IMG/VR virus record: IMGVR_UViG_3300020207_000012
Location: 1-64,000 of that record
Length of the DNA: 64,000 nt
Strand: one strand, 5' to 3'
Origin: a virus
Shown: one piece after another, positions 7,773 to 17,156 of the stretch
Layout of the letters: each line of letters begins with the position of its first letter
How positions within the stretch are numbered: position 1 is the stretch's first letter
The notes under the pieces: generated by a model
Told to the model about the DNA's origin: nothing
Seen by the model: the letters and a program-made list of their open reading frames with translations, nothing else
The model's database searches: none
Made by a program: the position numbers and the translations under genes

Positions 7773-8983
7773 TTTGTGTTCTCAAATATACTCATGTCTT
7801 CAATGTGTTGAGGTAAAATACTCATTAGTTCATCACGTTCAATACTCTTAGGTGTACACATACCGCATCCACAATGCTTTCCAGGACCTAGAGGGCATGT
7901 TATAATAGGCATTGTTTTATTTTCTATATTAGTACGGAACTCTTCTATAATCTTATCGCATTCTGAAATAGATCCAATTGGACCACGTGTACCATCAAAA
8001 CGTGCTTGACAAGTTTGGTGATGCCAGATAGTATCTGTTTGTTGTTCAATATGTAAAAAGAACCAGTTGACACTACATTGCCAGTTTCGAAACTTAGCAA
8101 ACTCTAAAAATGTGCTTTTACTCCAGCAACCATCTGTACCGCAAGTTTCCATTGTGCGACTACCACAACACGGTCTACCCAACTGTCTAGCAAATTTCTT
8201 TTCTTCTGTTTTTTCGACTTGTACAGCACCAGCTTCGTGTCCTACTTCTGCTTCTGCTTCTTCCGTAGTTTTATCTTTATTAAGTGCTGCATTTTTATCT
8301 GCCCAATAATCTTTCATCCACTGTAATTGTTCTTCAGTATATTTATGGGCATAACTATTTTTACTATCTTCGTGTTCACCAATCATACGCGGAACGTAAC
8401 CGATACCATCACGTTCGAAACGCATACATAATTCTTTACATTCATCCCAATATTCAGCATGGAACATAACATTAATTTTGATTGGGAATCCTTTTTCAGT
8501 TAGATAGTAAATGTTATTAACAACTTGCTTTTTTAAACTTGAATGTGCTTCCGCATGGTAACTGATAGTCATAAAGCCATAGTTTTCGCAAACACTGTCT
8601 GCCATCTTTTTACCGAAAGCACCGTTACTAGTAATAGTCAAGTTTAGTCTATAATCATCTTTATAATTTTCACGCCATGTTTGCTGTAGCCATTCGCCAA
8701 ACTCTAAAAAGTTTGGATTGTTTGTAGGTTCACCACCAGTAAAATTGATGTTTATACCTTTATTTTTTTTATAAGGCATCATTAAATTTGCGTAATCAAA
8801 AATAAATCTGCCAGTCTTTTTTAAAGTTTCTAAATTAGCATGTGGTGAAAAGTTATCGTGTCTATGTGGTGGACAATATGTACAGTCATAGTTACAACGT
8901 CTACCCACATCCCACGTTACAGTAAGATTGTCACCATCCAGCAAATTGATTGCTGTAAAATCAGTGTATTCTAAATCTTTCAT
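7769..8983 (-). CDS. rSAM-3: radical SAM protein with cysteine-rich C-terminus
   Basis: CNYDCTYC lies at residues 30-37, preceded by TVTWDVGRR as in rSAM-14, and followed by INFTGGEPTNNPNF for SAM binding. A glutamate-rich charged insert (around residues 238-265) separates the core from a cysteine-rich tail: RPCCGSR, ETCGTDGCW, WQCS, HQTCQARFDG and finally CPLGPGKHCGCGMCTP, the likely auxiliary Fe-S site. At 404 residues it is longer than rSAM-1 because of the insert. It starts with an ATGA overlap with rSAM-4 and ends with another into the nitroreductase, so the operon is tightly coupled. Substrate unknown. Confidence 0.85.
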   Translation of the reverse strand: MKDLEYTDFTAINLLDGDNLTVTWDVGRRCNYDCTYCPPHRHDNFSPHANLETLKKTGRFIFDYANLMMPYKKNKGININFTGGEPTNNPNFLEFGEWLQQTWRENYKDDYRLNLTITSNGAFGKKMADSVCENYGFMTISYHAEAHSSLKKQVVNNIYYLTEKGFPIKINVMFHAEYWDECKELCMRFERDGIGYVPRMIGEHEDSKNSYAHKYTEEQLQWMKDYWADKNAALNKDKTTEEAEAEVGHEAGAVQVEKTEEKKFARQLGRPCCGSRTMETCGTDGCWSKSTFLEFAKFRNWQCSVNWFFLHIEQQTDTIWHHQTCQARFDGTRGPIGSISECDKIIEEFRTNIENKTMPIITCPLGPGKHCGCGMCTPKSIERDELMSILPQHIEDMSIFENTK

Positions 8984-10431
8984 TTTATTGGAGTCTCCAA
9001 AAATTCTATTATGTCCGGATGAATGTAATCATTATAACATTGATTTCTACTCATGTCAAACACTTTTATTTCTTTTAGCATATTCAATCTATGTTGTTCT
9101 GTTATTTCTAAATCTAAGTTTGCTTCTAAGAAAGAAATACCACTTATCATATTAGTATGATAATAATCATTATTATGACTATAATTTTCTTTGATATTTT
9201 TAAATTTTTCTATCAAGTCTAACTTTATATGTTTAGGTAAAAACTTAACATTTATGTATTTTTCTTCGGGCCAAAGCAAGTCTAAAAAGAATACAGCAAA
9301 TTCATTTGATTTTCTACCATACTCTTTATGTAAACTATAATGAAACTCTACTAAATCCTCTAAGTAATGTGCATTTAGCACACTAAGAACGACATTGAAA
9401 CTAAAGTTTTTTATGAATCCATATGGTGTTCTTTTATAATTAATATCTTTGACAGATTCTAAAATATTTCTTAAACTCTTTTCTAATACTGAAAATTTCA
9501 TAGGGTATCTTATATATTCATAATTTTTCCCATATCCATCGATACTACAATTTAATACAAGACCGTCAAACTTTTTTAACTTTTCTATATTTTCATTTGA
9601 AAACTTAGTAGCATTAGTATGGAACTCTAACATAATATTTTTTGAGGCTCCAGTTTCAATAGCCGTATCTAAAAACTGTATAAAAGGTTTACTCATAAGA
9701 GTTTCACCACCAGTTGCTTTTATATGTTTTAAATTATGTATATTGTCTAATATATTTTCCCACTGTTTTCCGTCTTTCCAGTTGTATACTTGGTATTCGC
9801 CACCTATGTATAATTCTTGATCCGTTCTCTTTTGTTCTTCTAACGATAATTCAGTAAGAGAATTTTCTTTTATGATAGTATCTCTGCGTTTCTGCCAATC
9901 AAATCCTTGAATACCACTTGTGTCCACATTGTTATCGGCAAAATATTGATAGTCTAATCTAAGTTTATTACTTAAACCTGGTTGACACATACGACATCTC
10001 AAATTACAGTTTTCACCAAACGCAAAATCAATAGAACTTAATTTTGGATTTTCTATAAGATCATCTAATTCGTCTTCGTCTGTTATTTTTAATAAGCCAG
10101 GAGGCATGCTGTCTAATCTATAACTATAAACGTCATCTCCATTTCCGTTTTCTTCCATCTTCCAACACGTAGCACATGAAGGATGTCTTCTGTTAGTTAA
10201 CGCATACTCTCTTATTTCATTCATCGTCTTGCCATGAAATATTTCTTCTGCGGTAATAGTATCAGGATTAGATATCAGTTCTATGTGGTTATTTAACGGA
10301 TCAGGCATATCAGGACGTATCGAATTACAGCACGGCGCAGCATTCGTAATGCCATACTTGTAATGCCAAGTCTTTAACGCCAGTAATGAAAATGGAAACC
10401 AGCAAAAAGTATTATCTTTAGTTGGTTTCAC
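8980..10431 (-). CDS. rSAM-4: radical SAM with N-terminal twitch-like domain
   Basis: In this group the auxiliary cysteines precede the core: FCWFPF (Cys10), APCCNS (34-35) and SCATCWKMEE (86-89), then the radical SAM motif CNLRCRMC at 142-149. IKATGGETLMSKPF is the SAM-binding strand, with Glu kept but Pro replaced. A subgroup hallmark YEYIRYP follows. The C-terminus is long and helical. The order twitch then rSAM matches the known family called twitch domain-containing radical SAM proteins. The start is GTG at 10431, overlapping the PP-loop gene by 14 bases, with AAGGAAAA just upstream. Substrate unknown; seven proteins of this subgroup occur in the window. Confidence 0.82.
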   Translation of the reverse strand: MKPTKDNTFCWFPFSLLALKTWHYKYGITNAAPCCNSIRPDMPDPLNNHIELISNPDTITAEEIFHGKTMNEIREYALTNRRHPSCATCWKMEENGNGDDVYSYRLDSMPPGLLKITDEDELDDLIENPKLSSIDFAFGENCNLRCRMCQPGLSNKLRLDYQYFADNNVDTSGIQGFDWQKRRDTIIKENSLTELSLEEQKRTDQELYIGGEYQVYNWKDGKQWENILDNIHNLKHIKATGGETLMSKPFIQFLDTAIETGASKNIMLEFHTNATKFSNENIEKLKKFDGLVLNCSIDGYGKNYEYIRYPMKFSVLEKSLRNILESVKDINYKRTPYGFIKNFSFNVVLSVLNAHYLEDLVEFHYSLHKEYGRKSNEFAVFFLDLLWPEEKYINVKFLPKHIKLDLIEKFKNIKENYSHNNDYYHTNMISGISFLEANLDLEITEQHRLNMLKEIKVFDMSRNQCYNDYIHPDIIEFLETPIK

Positions 10432-11296
10432 CTAACTTTTCCTTTGCTGTTGCTTTTGCCCATTCACGTTCGGCACACCAATAACAGCCTCTATTAGGAT
10501 CATCTGATAACTGATCGCACGTGGGTAGTGGTGTTTCGCCATGTACATATTTGGTGTGATCCACAAAATCATCTGGGAATATAACTTTATCACCTTCACA
10601 ACTACGAGTAGTGTTAAGTAAATCTTCCCAACCACGTCTATAATATTGTGCCATAATAAAGTCTTTGGTGATAAGTTTCCAAGGATGAACCAGTACTGGA
10701 TCTCTGAAGGCTGTATCATCTTTTTCAATATATTGTGGACATACGCTGGTAGTTGATAATCTTTCTTCATTCCATACTCTATCCCATGGACCTTTGGTAT
10801 GATTTACCACATCAGGTGCTGGATTATTTGTAATAAAATTATATACAGCATCTAACTTATATGTGTGAACAGCAAAACTATTGAAACTCTGTGTACATTG
10901 CCTATCACCGGTTGTCCCTAGTTTCTCTATAATACCAATAGCGCCTTCTTCTAACTCTGGTGGAATAAAATTCTGAATACGTTCCATACAAACATTTGGG
11001 AACATTTCACGTATTTTATTATATACTTCTACACTAATAGGTGCTGCCCAAGGTCTATTATTCCAAACTCTTACGTTTGTTAAAAAATAGATTGCTGTGT
11101 TGTTTCCATGTTTTTCAATTAACTCTGCTAGTATCGCTGTGCCAACAGCACTATCTGCGCCGCCACTAACATTTACACCAACACGTTTCCAAGTCGGATC
11201 ATACGGATATAATGCCTCGTCTACTTGATGTAATACATCAGTACTGATATTGTGCATTTCATAACTTTTATTACTTAAACTAACATCAAATGCCAT
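10418..11296 (-). CDS. PP-loop ATP pyrophosphatase, QueC-like (copy 2)
   Basis: VNVSGGADSAVGTAIL (about residues 42-57) is the ATP-binding PP-loop. Downstream, HPWKLITKDFIMAQYYRRGW resembles the QueC region that follows the active site, and the C-terminus has TRSCEGD, LPTCDQL and RGCYWCAEREWA, giving four cysteines in a zinc-site-like order. At 292 residues it is longer than copy 1, with an insert around residues 80-150. The two are clearly diverged, suggesting different substrates or sequential steps rather than a recent duplication. It overlaps rSAM-5 upstream by 11 bases and rSAM-4 downstream by 14. Adenylation of a carboxylate or carbonyl in the rSAM pathway product is the simplest inference. 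Confidence 0.78.
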   Translation of the reverse strand: MAFDVSLSNKSYEMHNISTDVLHQVDEALYPYDPTWKRVGVNVSGGADSAVGTAILAELIEKHGNNTAIYFLTNVRVWNNRPWAAPISVEVYNKIREMFPNVCMERIQNFIPPELEEGAIGIIEKLGTTGDRQCTQSFNSFAVHTYKLDAVYNFITNNPAPDVVNHTKGPWDRVWNEERLSTTSVCPQYIEKDDTAFRDPVLVHPWKLITKDFIMAQYYRRGWEDLLNTTRSCEGDKVIFPDDFVDHTKYVHGETPLPTCDQLSDDPNRGCYWCAEREWAKATAKEKLGETN

Positions 11297-12686
11297 CGAA
11301 TATTCCTTTCATATCTTTAAATACTTCGTAAAAATTTAAGTTTCTTTGTTTGTCACACAGCATTAAATATTCTTTTAATTCGGGAAGGCGAATACTCCAA
11401 TCCTCACTCTCCATAAATTTGAGCATCCCTTCTAATCTATCAATACCATAACTTGCGCTACGCCATTCATCATAATTTACTTTACCCTTGTGCCAGCCAG
11501 GAATACCTTTTTCCCAGTTAGCCTCCCACCATGGATAAAACTCTTCGTATTTTTTTCTACATTTTTCTTTAAATTCAGTAGGTAGAACTTTAACATTTAA
11601 ATGTGGTGGATGGTATACAAAGTGATAATTAATACCACCAGCTCCAAACGGCCACATATTAATCTTTTTAAATCCTTGTTCTAATTTCCAACGAATAAAG
11701 TCTGGCAAATAGTAGATATTAAGTGCTTGTACAGCACACGCAACTGTAATCTCAACATTATCAGTTGTTTCATTATCTAGTATATGAAAAACTTCTTCAG
11801 TACGCTTCCACTCACTAGGATAACGAATATAACTATTCATTTCACCAATACTATCTACACTATAATGGAAACGAACTAGTTTAAATTCTTTCCACAAGTC
11901 AAATAAGTCATCACGCCACTCAACTCCGTTTGAATTATAACGTAGTTCTAAGTTTTTAGCATGACCCTGACGTATGCATTCTTCTAATATCTCATAGTGT
12001 TCTTCAATAATAAGACTTTCGCCACCAGCAAAATAAATCTGCTGCATATTCGGTATCTGTGAATAGAATTGTTCCCAAAATACTGGATTTTGTTTATGCC
12101 AGTTGTAAGAACTACCATTTGTGCTGCCCTTATCAGCCCATTGCATTGTTTCCTTCAATGAATTATTCTGAACAAGTGGGAATATCTTTGAATGGTCTTT
12201 AATCCAACCTGAACTATCGTGTGGCGAACACATAACACATGCTAACTGACATTTTGTACCAAATCGCAAATCAATATACGTCAACTCTGGTGGGACTTCA
12301 CCATCTTCAGTTGTATTATCTAGTAATCTGTCAACATCTACACGTTGACTCCAGTAATTAGTCTCCCACATACGTTTTGAATTGTGTCCAGCAGCCTCTT
12401 CTTTAAAACATTTTACACAACTCGGTGGGACTTCACTGTTCATCATCTGTCTGCGTACATTCTTCATGTACTTACTATTCCAAGCAGTTTGAAAATCAGT
12501 TACATTCAGATTGTTGGGTCTACCTTCATCATCTTTTAGAATACCTACCATACCACCGTGTTCTTTATCATTAGTTGGTCCAACACTGGATGCATTAGCA
12601 GTACAACATACACGCATTGAACCATCTGGTCTTGTACTCAGATGTACCCACGGTAAAATACAGAATGTATCACTTTTCTTTGTCAT
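11286..12686 (-). CDS. rSAM-5: radical SAM with N-terminal twitch-like domain
   Basis: N-terminal auxiliary cysteines are seen in TFCILPWVHLSTRPDG (Cys9), RVCCTAN (27-28) and SCVKCFKEE (90-93). The core motif is CQLACVMC at 146-153, an unusual Gln after the first Cys. YFAGGESLIIEEH keeps the GGE but not the Pro of GGEP. NSYIRYPSEW is the subgroup hallmark. The protein has 466 residues and a Trp-rich C-terminal region. It lies second in the operon starting at 14050; its start overlaps the rSAM-6 stop by 4 bases. The N-terminal [FTC]-C-x-[LF]-PW/F-xH pattern is shared with rSAM-6 and rSAM-13, so these three form a closer set. Confidence 0.82.
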   Translation of the reverse strand: MTKKSDTFCILPWVHLSTRPDGSMRVCCTANASSVGPTNDKEHGGMVGILKDDEGRPNNLNVTDFQTAWNSKYMKNVRRQMMNSEVPPSCVKCFKEEAAGHNSKRMWETNYWSQRVDVDRLLDNTTEDGEVPPELTYIDLRFGTKCQLACVMCSPHDSSGWIKDHSKIFPLVQNNSLKETMQWADKGSTNGSSYNWHKQNPVFWEQFYSQIPNMQQIYFAGGESLIIEEHYEILEECIRQGHAKNLELRYNSNGVEWRDDLFDLWKEFKLVRFHYSVDSIGEMNSYIRYPSEWKRTEEVFHILDNETTDNVEITVACAVQALNIYYLPDFIRWKLEQGFKKINMWPFGAGGINYHFVYHPPHLNVKVLPTEFKEKCRKKYEEFYPWWEANWEKGIPGWHKGKVNYDEWRSASYGIDRLEGMLKFMESEDWSIRLPELKEYLMLCDKQRNLNFYEVFKDMKGIFDGI

Positions 12687-14050
12687 AATATATGTCTTTC
12701 TATTTGTATTATGTCTTTAATATTTTCTTTTCTATGCCTATCCAGTTGTTTTGTATAAGCAATAAATTCATCTTTTAATGTTTGTTCAGCATATTTTATA
12801 TCATCAGACCAATCTAACTCTGGATTATGTATTTCTTTTTTTGATTTGCTATTAACGTATACTAACCCAAGCTCTTTAGCAATACTTAATATTCTAAGTC
12901 TGACTTCTTCGATTTCTTTCCATTTCCATCTATCATTTTCATCATAGTCTTCTATGTTGTCTATGATACTTTTTAGTTTTGTATTAGTTGGCACAAACAC
13001 ATCATAGTACCATTCTTTTCTAGCACTCTTATTTATTAAATACATACTTAAGTAATTTGGATCATATAATTTGTTAAGCATCAACTGTACGTTATTCAGC
13101 CCTGATGTATTTTGTGTTAATTTTTCAATATACCAATCAACTAAGTTACCCAAATCAAATAAGTTATATACTTGAACAACTGTACTAATATTTAAAAGTA
13201 TGGTATCACTATTCAATTCTAGTATTCGATTCATATTTCTACCAATCGTTTCCCAGTCACTTGGATTTCTTATATACTCTTGTACTTTACCAACACCATC
13301 AATACTACAATCTAATGTTACCTTTTTAAATTGAGGTAGATACTCTAATAATCGTTCTTGTAGATTTGTTAGATTTGTAGTAATCTTTAATCTTATATTT
13401 TTTGATGTACCATCATCAGTAACTTGTTTTAAAAAATCATACATTTCTTCGTGTAGAGTAGGTTCACCTCCAACAAATGTAATCTCTTCTATATCAACTC
13501 TGTTTTTACTTATAAAATCCCAAAACTCTTGTGTTGCCCAATTTTCATTTATATCTTTAAAATTACTGTACCAAAGTTTATCACCACTCTGTTCAAACTT
13601 AGTATGCTCTTTTACAATTTGACTGCTAAACTGAGGCCAGCACATACGACATTTTAAATTACATAGATTACCAAGTCTTATGTCATAGTATTTTATTTTT
13701 GGATTGTTTATTACAGTATCATCAAACTCATTTTTCTGTACCCATTTTTGATTTTCTCTACGTCTTTTGCTGGGATAAATTTCAGAACCAGATGTATAAT
13801 ATTTGTCTTCCTCATCAAAACATATATCACATTCAGGTAATCTCTCATCATTTAAAATACGCTGTCTTCTATTTTTCATATGTGTACTATTCCATATTTC
13901 ATCTACACTATGTGTATTGATGTTATATGGAATCCCATCGTTATCACGTATGACATTATGCTTTGATACTTTACAACACAGACGGCAATTACCTTCTGTT
14001 GTAGTCGCAAGATGTATGAAAGGTAGAATACAAAAGTTTTTATGTGACAT
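12683..14050 (-). CDS. rSAM-6: radical SAM with N-terminal twitch-like domain; first gene of a nine-gene operon
   Basis: The true start is ATG 14050: the next residues MSHKNFCILPFIHLATT align with rSAM-5, whereas the longer open frame up to 14281 crosses a promoter and lies antisense to rSAM-7. Cys7, CRLCC (22-26) and CDICFDEE (74-77) form the N-terminal auxiliary set; the core motif is CNLKCRMC (130-137), then TFVGGEPTLHEE and VQEYIRNPSDW. The protein has 455 residues. A late octamer ends 5 nt before the start codon with no Shine-Dalgarno, so this gene and the coupled genes down to 4445 are probably transcribed late from a leaderless message. Confidence 0.83.
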   Translation of the reverse strand: MSHKNFCILPFIHLATTTEGNCRLCCKVSKHNVIRDNDGIPYNINTHSVDEIWNSTHMKNRRQRILNDERLPECDICFDEEDKYYTSGSEIYPSKRRRENQKWVQKNEFDDTVINNPKIKYYDIRLGNLCNLKCRMCWPQFSSQIVKEHTKFEQSGDKLWYSNFKDINENWATQEFWDFISKNRVDIEEITFVGGEPTLHEEMYDFLKQVTDDGTSKNIRLKITTNLTNLQERLLEYLPQFKKVTLDCSIDGVGKVQEYIRNPSDWETIGRNMNRILELNSDTILLNISTVVQVYNLFDLGNLVDWYIEKLTQNTSGLNNVQLMLNKLYDPNYLSMYLINKSARKEWYYDVFVPTNTKLKSIIDNIEDYDENDRWKWKEIEEVRLRILSIAKELGLVYVNSKSKKEIHNPELDWSDDIKYAEQTLKDEFIAYTKQLDRHRKENIKDIIQIERHIL

Positions 14051-14055
14051 GCTTA

Positions 14056-14063
14056 TATTTATC
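14056..14063 (-). promoter_or_regulatory. Late promoter octamer GATAAATA, 5 nt before rSAM-6
   Basis: On the minus strand the sequence reads GATAAATA-TAAGC-ATG. It matches the T4 late consensus at 7 of 8 bases. T4 late transcription starts about 6 bases after the octamer, which here is the A of the ATG. It forms a back-to-back pair with the octamer at 14078. Confidence 0.6.
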
Positions 14064-14077
14064 TTATTAACTACGAA

Positions 14078-14085
14078 CATAAATA
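14078..14085 (+). promoter_or_regulatory. Late promoter octamer CATAAATA, 5 nt before rSAM-7
   Basis: The plus strand reads CATAAATA-ACAGT-ATG. The match to TATAAATA is 7 of 8 and the spacing to the start codon is the same 5 nt as at rSAM-6, rSAM-10, the HNH gene and SGNH-4. The whole divergent region between the two start codons is only 40 bp. Confidence 0.6.
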
Positions 14086-14090
14086 ACAGT

Positions 14091-15365
14091 ATGAAACACA
14101 GAACATATTGCACTTTCCCATTTGATAGTATTGCACCCAAGTCTTGGTACAAAGGAAAACCACACCGTATAACCCCATGCTGTAATATGAAAACTAATGA
14201 TGATGACCCAATGGGAGTATCAGAACTGATATCAGAAGGCAAATCATTAAAAGATATATTTTTAAGTGAACAGTTTGACAATCTACGTTCCGATATTTTA
14301 AATGGTATTAAAAATGAAGCGTGTAACTATTGCTGGAACTTAGAAGACAAAACAGGACATAGTCCTCGTATTACTGCTATAGAGGCAATAGAGAAACCTA
14401 TCGATACTAAACTCACTAGAATAGATTCTATGTTAGATGAAAATTGTAATTTACGTTGTCGTATGTGTTCTCCCAGTGTCAGTAACAGTCTAAGACAAGA
14501 CTACAATAAGATATTAGAACTTGGCTTACCTTTACCAGAGTATTATAACATAAAAGAAGAAGAAAGTAAAGATGACACAAATGGAACACAAACTTTCTTT
14601 GGAATAGGTGAGCAATATGTAAACGAAATTATAGAATTGTCTGATGAAATAACAGAATTAAAATTTACCGGCGGTGAACCTACTACTAGTAAAATATTCT
14701 GGGATATCGTTGATAATATTAATCCAGAAAATATAAAACTACACCTTACAACAAACGGAACTAAGTTCAACAATAGATTGTTTGAAACAATTAATAAGTT
14801 CAATAAAACTCACTTTACTATTTCAGTTGATGCGACCCGTAGTACATATGAATATATAAGATATCCATTTAGTTGGAGAAAATTAGAGAAGAACATTGAA
14901 GATTTATGTGAGAATACAGATCCAGAAAAATTAGAAATACACGTGTGTTCTGTTTTAACAATATATAATATGATTAATATTCGTAATCTAGTAGATTGGG
15001 TACACCAACATAACTGGTTTGCAGAGCATAAAATTACTTGGAAATGTATACCAGACCCTCATCCATATGAAAGCTGTTTAGATGTCAAATGGGCATCACA
15101 AGAGTTATTAGAAACTGCATGGATGAATATGTGTGTTGCCTTAGAAGATGCTAACTCATATACAAGACCAGCATTGCAAAAGACATGTGCGTATCTCAGA
15201 GATTGTATAGACGCTGAGATGGATGAAGAGATGGTGCTTAAAAAGCGGGCAAAACTAAAACTAGATACGCTAACACTAGATAAAGTAAGAGAACAAGATT
15301 ACACTGAAATGCTATATCCACAAATAGCAGATTTTATTTCAGATATTCAAATGAAGGATCAATAG
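14091..15365 (+). CDS. rSAM-7: radical SAM with N-terminal twitch-like domain, flipped orientation
   Basis: The start is ATG 14091 (MKHRTYCTFPFDSIAPK); the open frame reaching back to 13803 runs antisense through rSAM-6 and is ignored. Auxiliary cysteines: Cys7, TPCCNMK (30-31), CNYCWNLED (78-81). The core motif is CNLRCRMC at 119-126, followed by LKFTGGEPTTSKIF and YEYIRYPFSWRKLEKN. Of 424 residues, the N-terminal WYKGKPHRITPCCN section resembles rSAM-4 and rSAM-8 more than rSAM-5. It is a single-gene plus-strand unit in a minus-strand island, with its last 32 bases overlapping the end of rSAM-8 tail to tail, which suggests insertion or inversion of a gene cassette. Confidence 0.83.
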   Translation: MKHRTYCTFPFDSIAPKSWYKGKPHRITPCCNMKTNDDDPMGVSELISEGKSLKDIFLSEQFDNLRSDILNGIKNEACNYCWNLEDKTGHSPRITAIEAIEKPIDTKLTRIDSMLDENCNLRCRMCSPSVSNSLRQDYNKILELGLPLPEYYNIKEEESKDDTNGTQTFFGIGEQYVNEIIELSDEITELKFTGGEPTTSKIFWDIVDNINPENIKLHLTTNGTKFNNRLFETINKFNKTHFTISVDATRSTYEYIRYPFSWRKLEKNIEDLCENTDPEKLEIHVCSVLTIYNMINIRNLVDWVHQHNWFAEHKITWKCIPDPHPYESCLDVKWASQELLETAWMNMCVALEDANSYTRPALQKTCAYLRDCIDAEMDEEMVLKKRAKLKLDTLTLDKVREQDYTEMLYPQIADFISDIQMKDQ

Positions 15366-16443
15366 ACCAAACATCGATGTTTCTTATTCGACCTATGTCT
15401 TCTGTATACTTAATTAACTTTTTATGATATTTTACATCATAAGTTTTACCTGTTACAATTTTATAAAGTTCATCACACTTATCTTGTAAATTACTATAGT
15501 TGCTTCTTATATAGTCTATACCTTCTACAGAACGCTCTCTGGCTCTCTCAGACATTGCCCTGGTACTAAAGTGTTTTGGGTTACTACATTCTAAAAATAC
15601 TATTTTAGTTCTAGGCACACGTTCTTTAAATTCAGAGAACCATGGTGCCCAACTACTAAATGATATTAAATTATAAGGTTGTGTAACTATATTGATATTC
15701 ATATCATCACATAATTCTTCTTCGATAGCCGAGTCTATATTTGATTGTATAATATTCCAATCTGCAGGATAACGTATAAATTCAACAATAGGACCAGACG
15801 CATCTAAACTTAGTGTAACACATAATCTTTTAAATAATGGTTTATATTTGCGTAAGAACGGTAACATGCGTGTAGCATTTGTTGTAACCCACAATTCAAC
15901 ATTACTAGCGTCATGTTCTGCTATAAAGCTATCTAAAAATTCTATACATTTTGGATCAATTGTAGGTTCACCACCTGCAACTTTAAGAACTCTTAATTTT
16001 CCTAAATCTGCTACTGGAACATTCACTGTACTATTTTGATATCCCGGTGAAACGTCTTTGAAATACTCTTCCATTTCTGGATTAGTTTTAATAAAACTTT
16101 CTATCTTACTACTGTCTAATGGTGAACACATATTACATTGTAGATTACAATAATTACTTGTGCGTATATCCGCATATACTGGCATAAAACTGTGACCATC
16201 CCAATCACTTGCGAATGATTCACGGTATCGATCAAAACTTTTTCTTAGTGTACTCTTACCATAACGTTCACGTTCCCAACATGTTTCACAGTTAGGCGTT
16301 TGTTCTTGTTCTTCTATATCCTGTACAGCGTCTTTATAATCATACTCCATTGGATCATATGTTGTTCTATATTGACAACACGGAGAGATACGATTATTAT
16401 TAGTACGATAGAATATACCTATATATGGCGCGGCACATTTCAT
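15334..16443 (-). CDS. rSAM-8: radical SAM with N-terminal twitch-like domain
   Basis: The 369-residue protein has a shortened N-terminus: CAAPYIGIFY (Cys3), SPCCQYR (22-23) and CETCWERERYG (52-55), then CNLQCNMC (99-106), VLKVAGGEPTIDPKC, and VEFIRYPADWNIIQSN. It is the smallest of the twitch-first group. It ends the three-gene set rSAM-9, SGNH-1, rSAM-8, with a 4-base overlap at its start. The C-terminus overlaps the plus-strand rSAM-7 by 32 bases, so the ends of both proteins are encoded by opposite strands of the same DNA. Substrate unknown. Confidence 0.82.
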   Translation of the reverse strand: MKCAAPYIGIFYRTNNNRISPCCQYRTTYDPMEYDYKDAVQDIEEQEQTPNCETCWERERYGKSTLRKSFDRYRESFASDWDGHSFMPVYADIRTSNYCNLQCNMCSPLDSSKIESFIKTNPEMEEYFKDVSPGYQNSTVNVPVADLGKLRVLKVAGGEPTIDPKCIEFLDSFIAEHDASNVELWVTTNATRMLPFLRKYKPLFKRLCVTLSLDASGPIVEFIRYPADWNIIQSNIDSAIEEELCDDMNINIVTQPYNLISFSSWAPWFSEFKERVPRTKIVFLECSNPKHFSTRAMSERARERSVEGIDYIRSNYSNLQDKCDELYKIVTGKTYDVKYHKKLIKYTEDIGRIRNIDVWSIDPSFEYLK

Positions 16444-17156
16444 ACTAGACCTCTAGGTTTTAAAAAATCCTTTTCGATCCAATCTGCTACTCGTAAACAA
16501 CCTTCTACTGTAAAGTGACTAGCTGAATCAGCAGAATATTTTTTAAAGTCATCACCAAACATTGTTTCTATACAATGTATTGGCTCTGCACTGTTATATT
16601 GATGTTCTGCTCCGCTTACACTGTCTTTGTGTTCAAAGCATAAATCTACTTCACGGTTAATTCTATCTGCTAGTGGTTGAAAATTAATCTTATGCTGATG
16701 ACTATTTACATTTTCAAAATATGATTGTACCCATTCTATATAATCAGGAGCGATACCAGGTAAGTTTGTTAAGTCTTTTGGTCTATTACCCGTAAATATA
16801 CCATGAGTAGTTAACCAGGCGCTACTAGCAAATACACAATCTTTTTCTAATAAATCGTTATCAAAGAATGTATAGTTATCTGAACGTTTTACAGTATACT
16901 TTTTCCAGTCAAACACTTCTGGCCATAAAGTAATTCTGAATGGAGTAGTAAGTTGAAATATCACAGCGTCTGGATTCATTTCTTGTAATAATATACTGTA
17001 TAAGAAATATTGAAATTGTACACTACTACCGCCTTTACTCAAATCTATAAAATTTAAGTGTGGATGTCTTTTGCTTAGTTGCCAACTCCAGCTTTCTTCG
17101 TATGGAGCTTTAAACCCTTGTGTGTAGCTACAGCCAAAAACTAATATATCAGGCAT
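16440..17156 (-). CDS. SGNH-1: SGNH/GDSL-hydrolase-like protein
   Basis: The 238-residue protein begins DILVFGCSYTQGFKAP. GCSYTxG is a variant of the GDS block I carrying the nucleophilic Ser of SGNH hydrolases, and LSKGGSSVQFQYF provides a block II-like Gly. Near the C-terminus SADSASHFTVEG gives a DxxH-like pair (block V) for the catalytic dyad. SGNH enzymes hydrolyse or transfer acyl groups on lipids, glycans and peptides. Four proteins with the GCS[FY]xxG start occur in this window, all beside rSAM or sugar genes, suggesting related acyl-handling steps. It overlaps rSAM-9 by 8 bases and rSAM-8 by 4. No signal peptide, so it acts in the cytoplasm. Confidence 0.65.
   Translation of the reverse strand: MPDILVFGCSYTQGFKAPYEESWSWQLSKRHPHLNFIDLSKGGSSVQFQYFLYSILLQEMNPDAVIFQLTTPFRITLWPEVFDWKKYTVKRSDNYTFFDNDLLEKDCVFASSAWLTTHGIFTGNRPKDLTNLPGIAPDYIEWVQSYFENVNSHQHKINFQPLADRINREVDLCFEHKDSVSGAEHQYNSAEPIHCIETMFGDDFKKYSADSASHFTVEGCLRVADWIEKDFLKPRGLV

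Noticed and set aside
13803-14090. 5' extension of the rSAM-7 open frame, and the 14051-14281 extension of rSAM-6
   Set aside because: Each extension runs antisense through the start of the other gene and crosses the divergent promoter pair. Family N-termini begin at 14091 and 14050.
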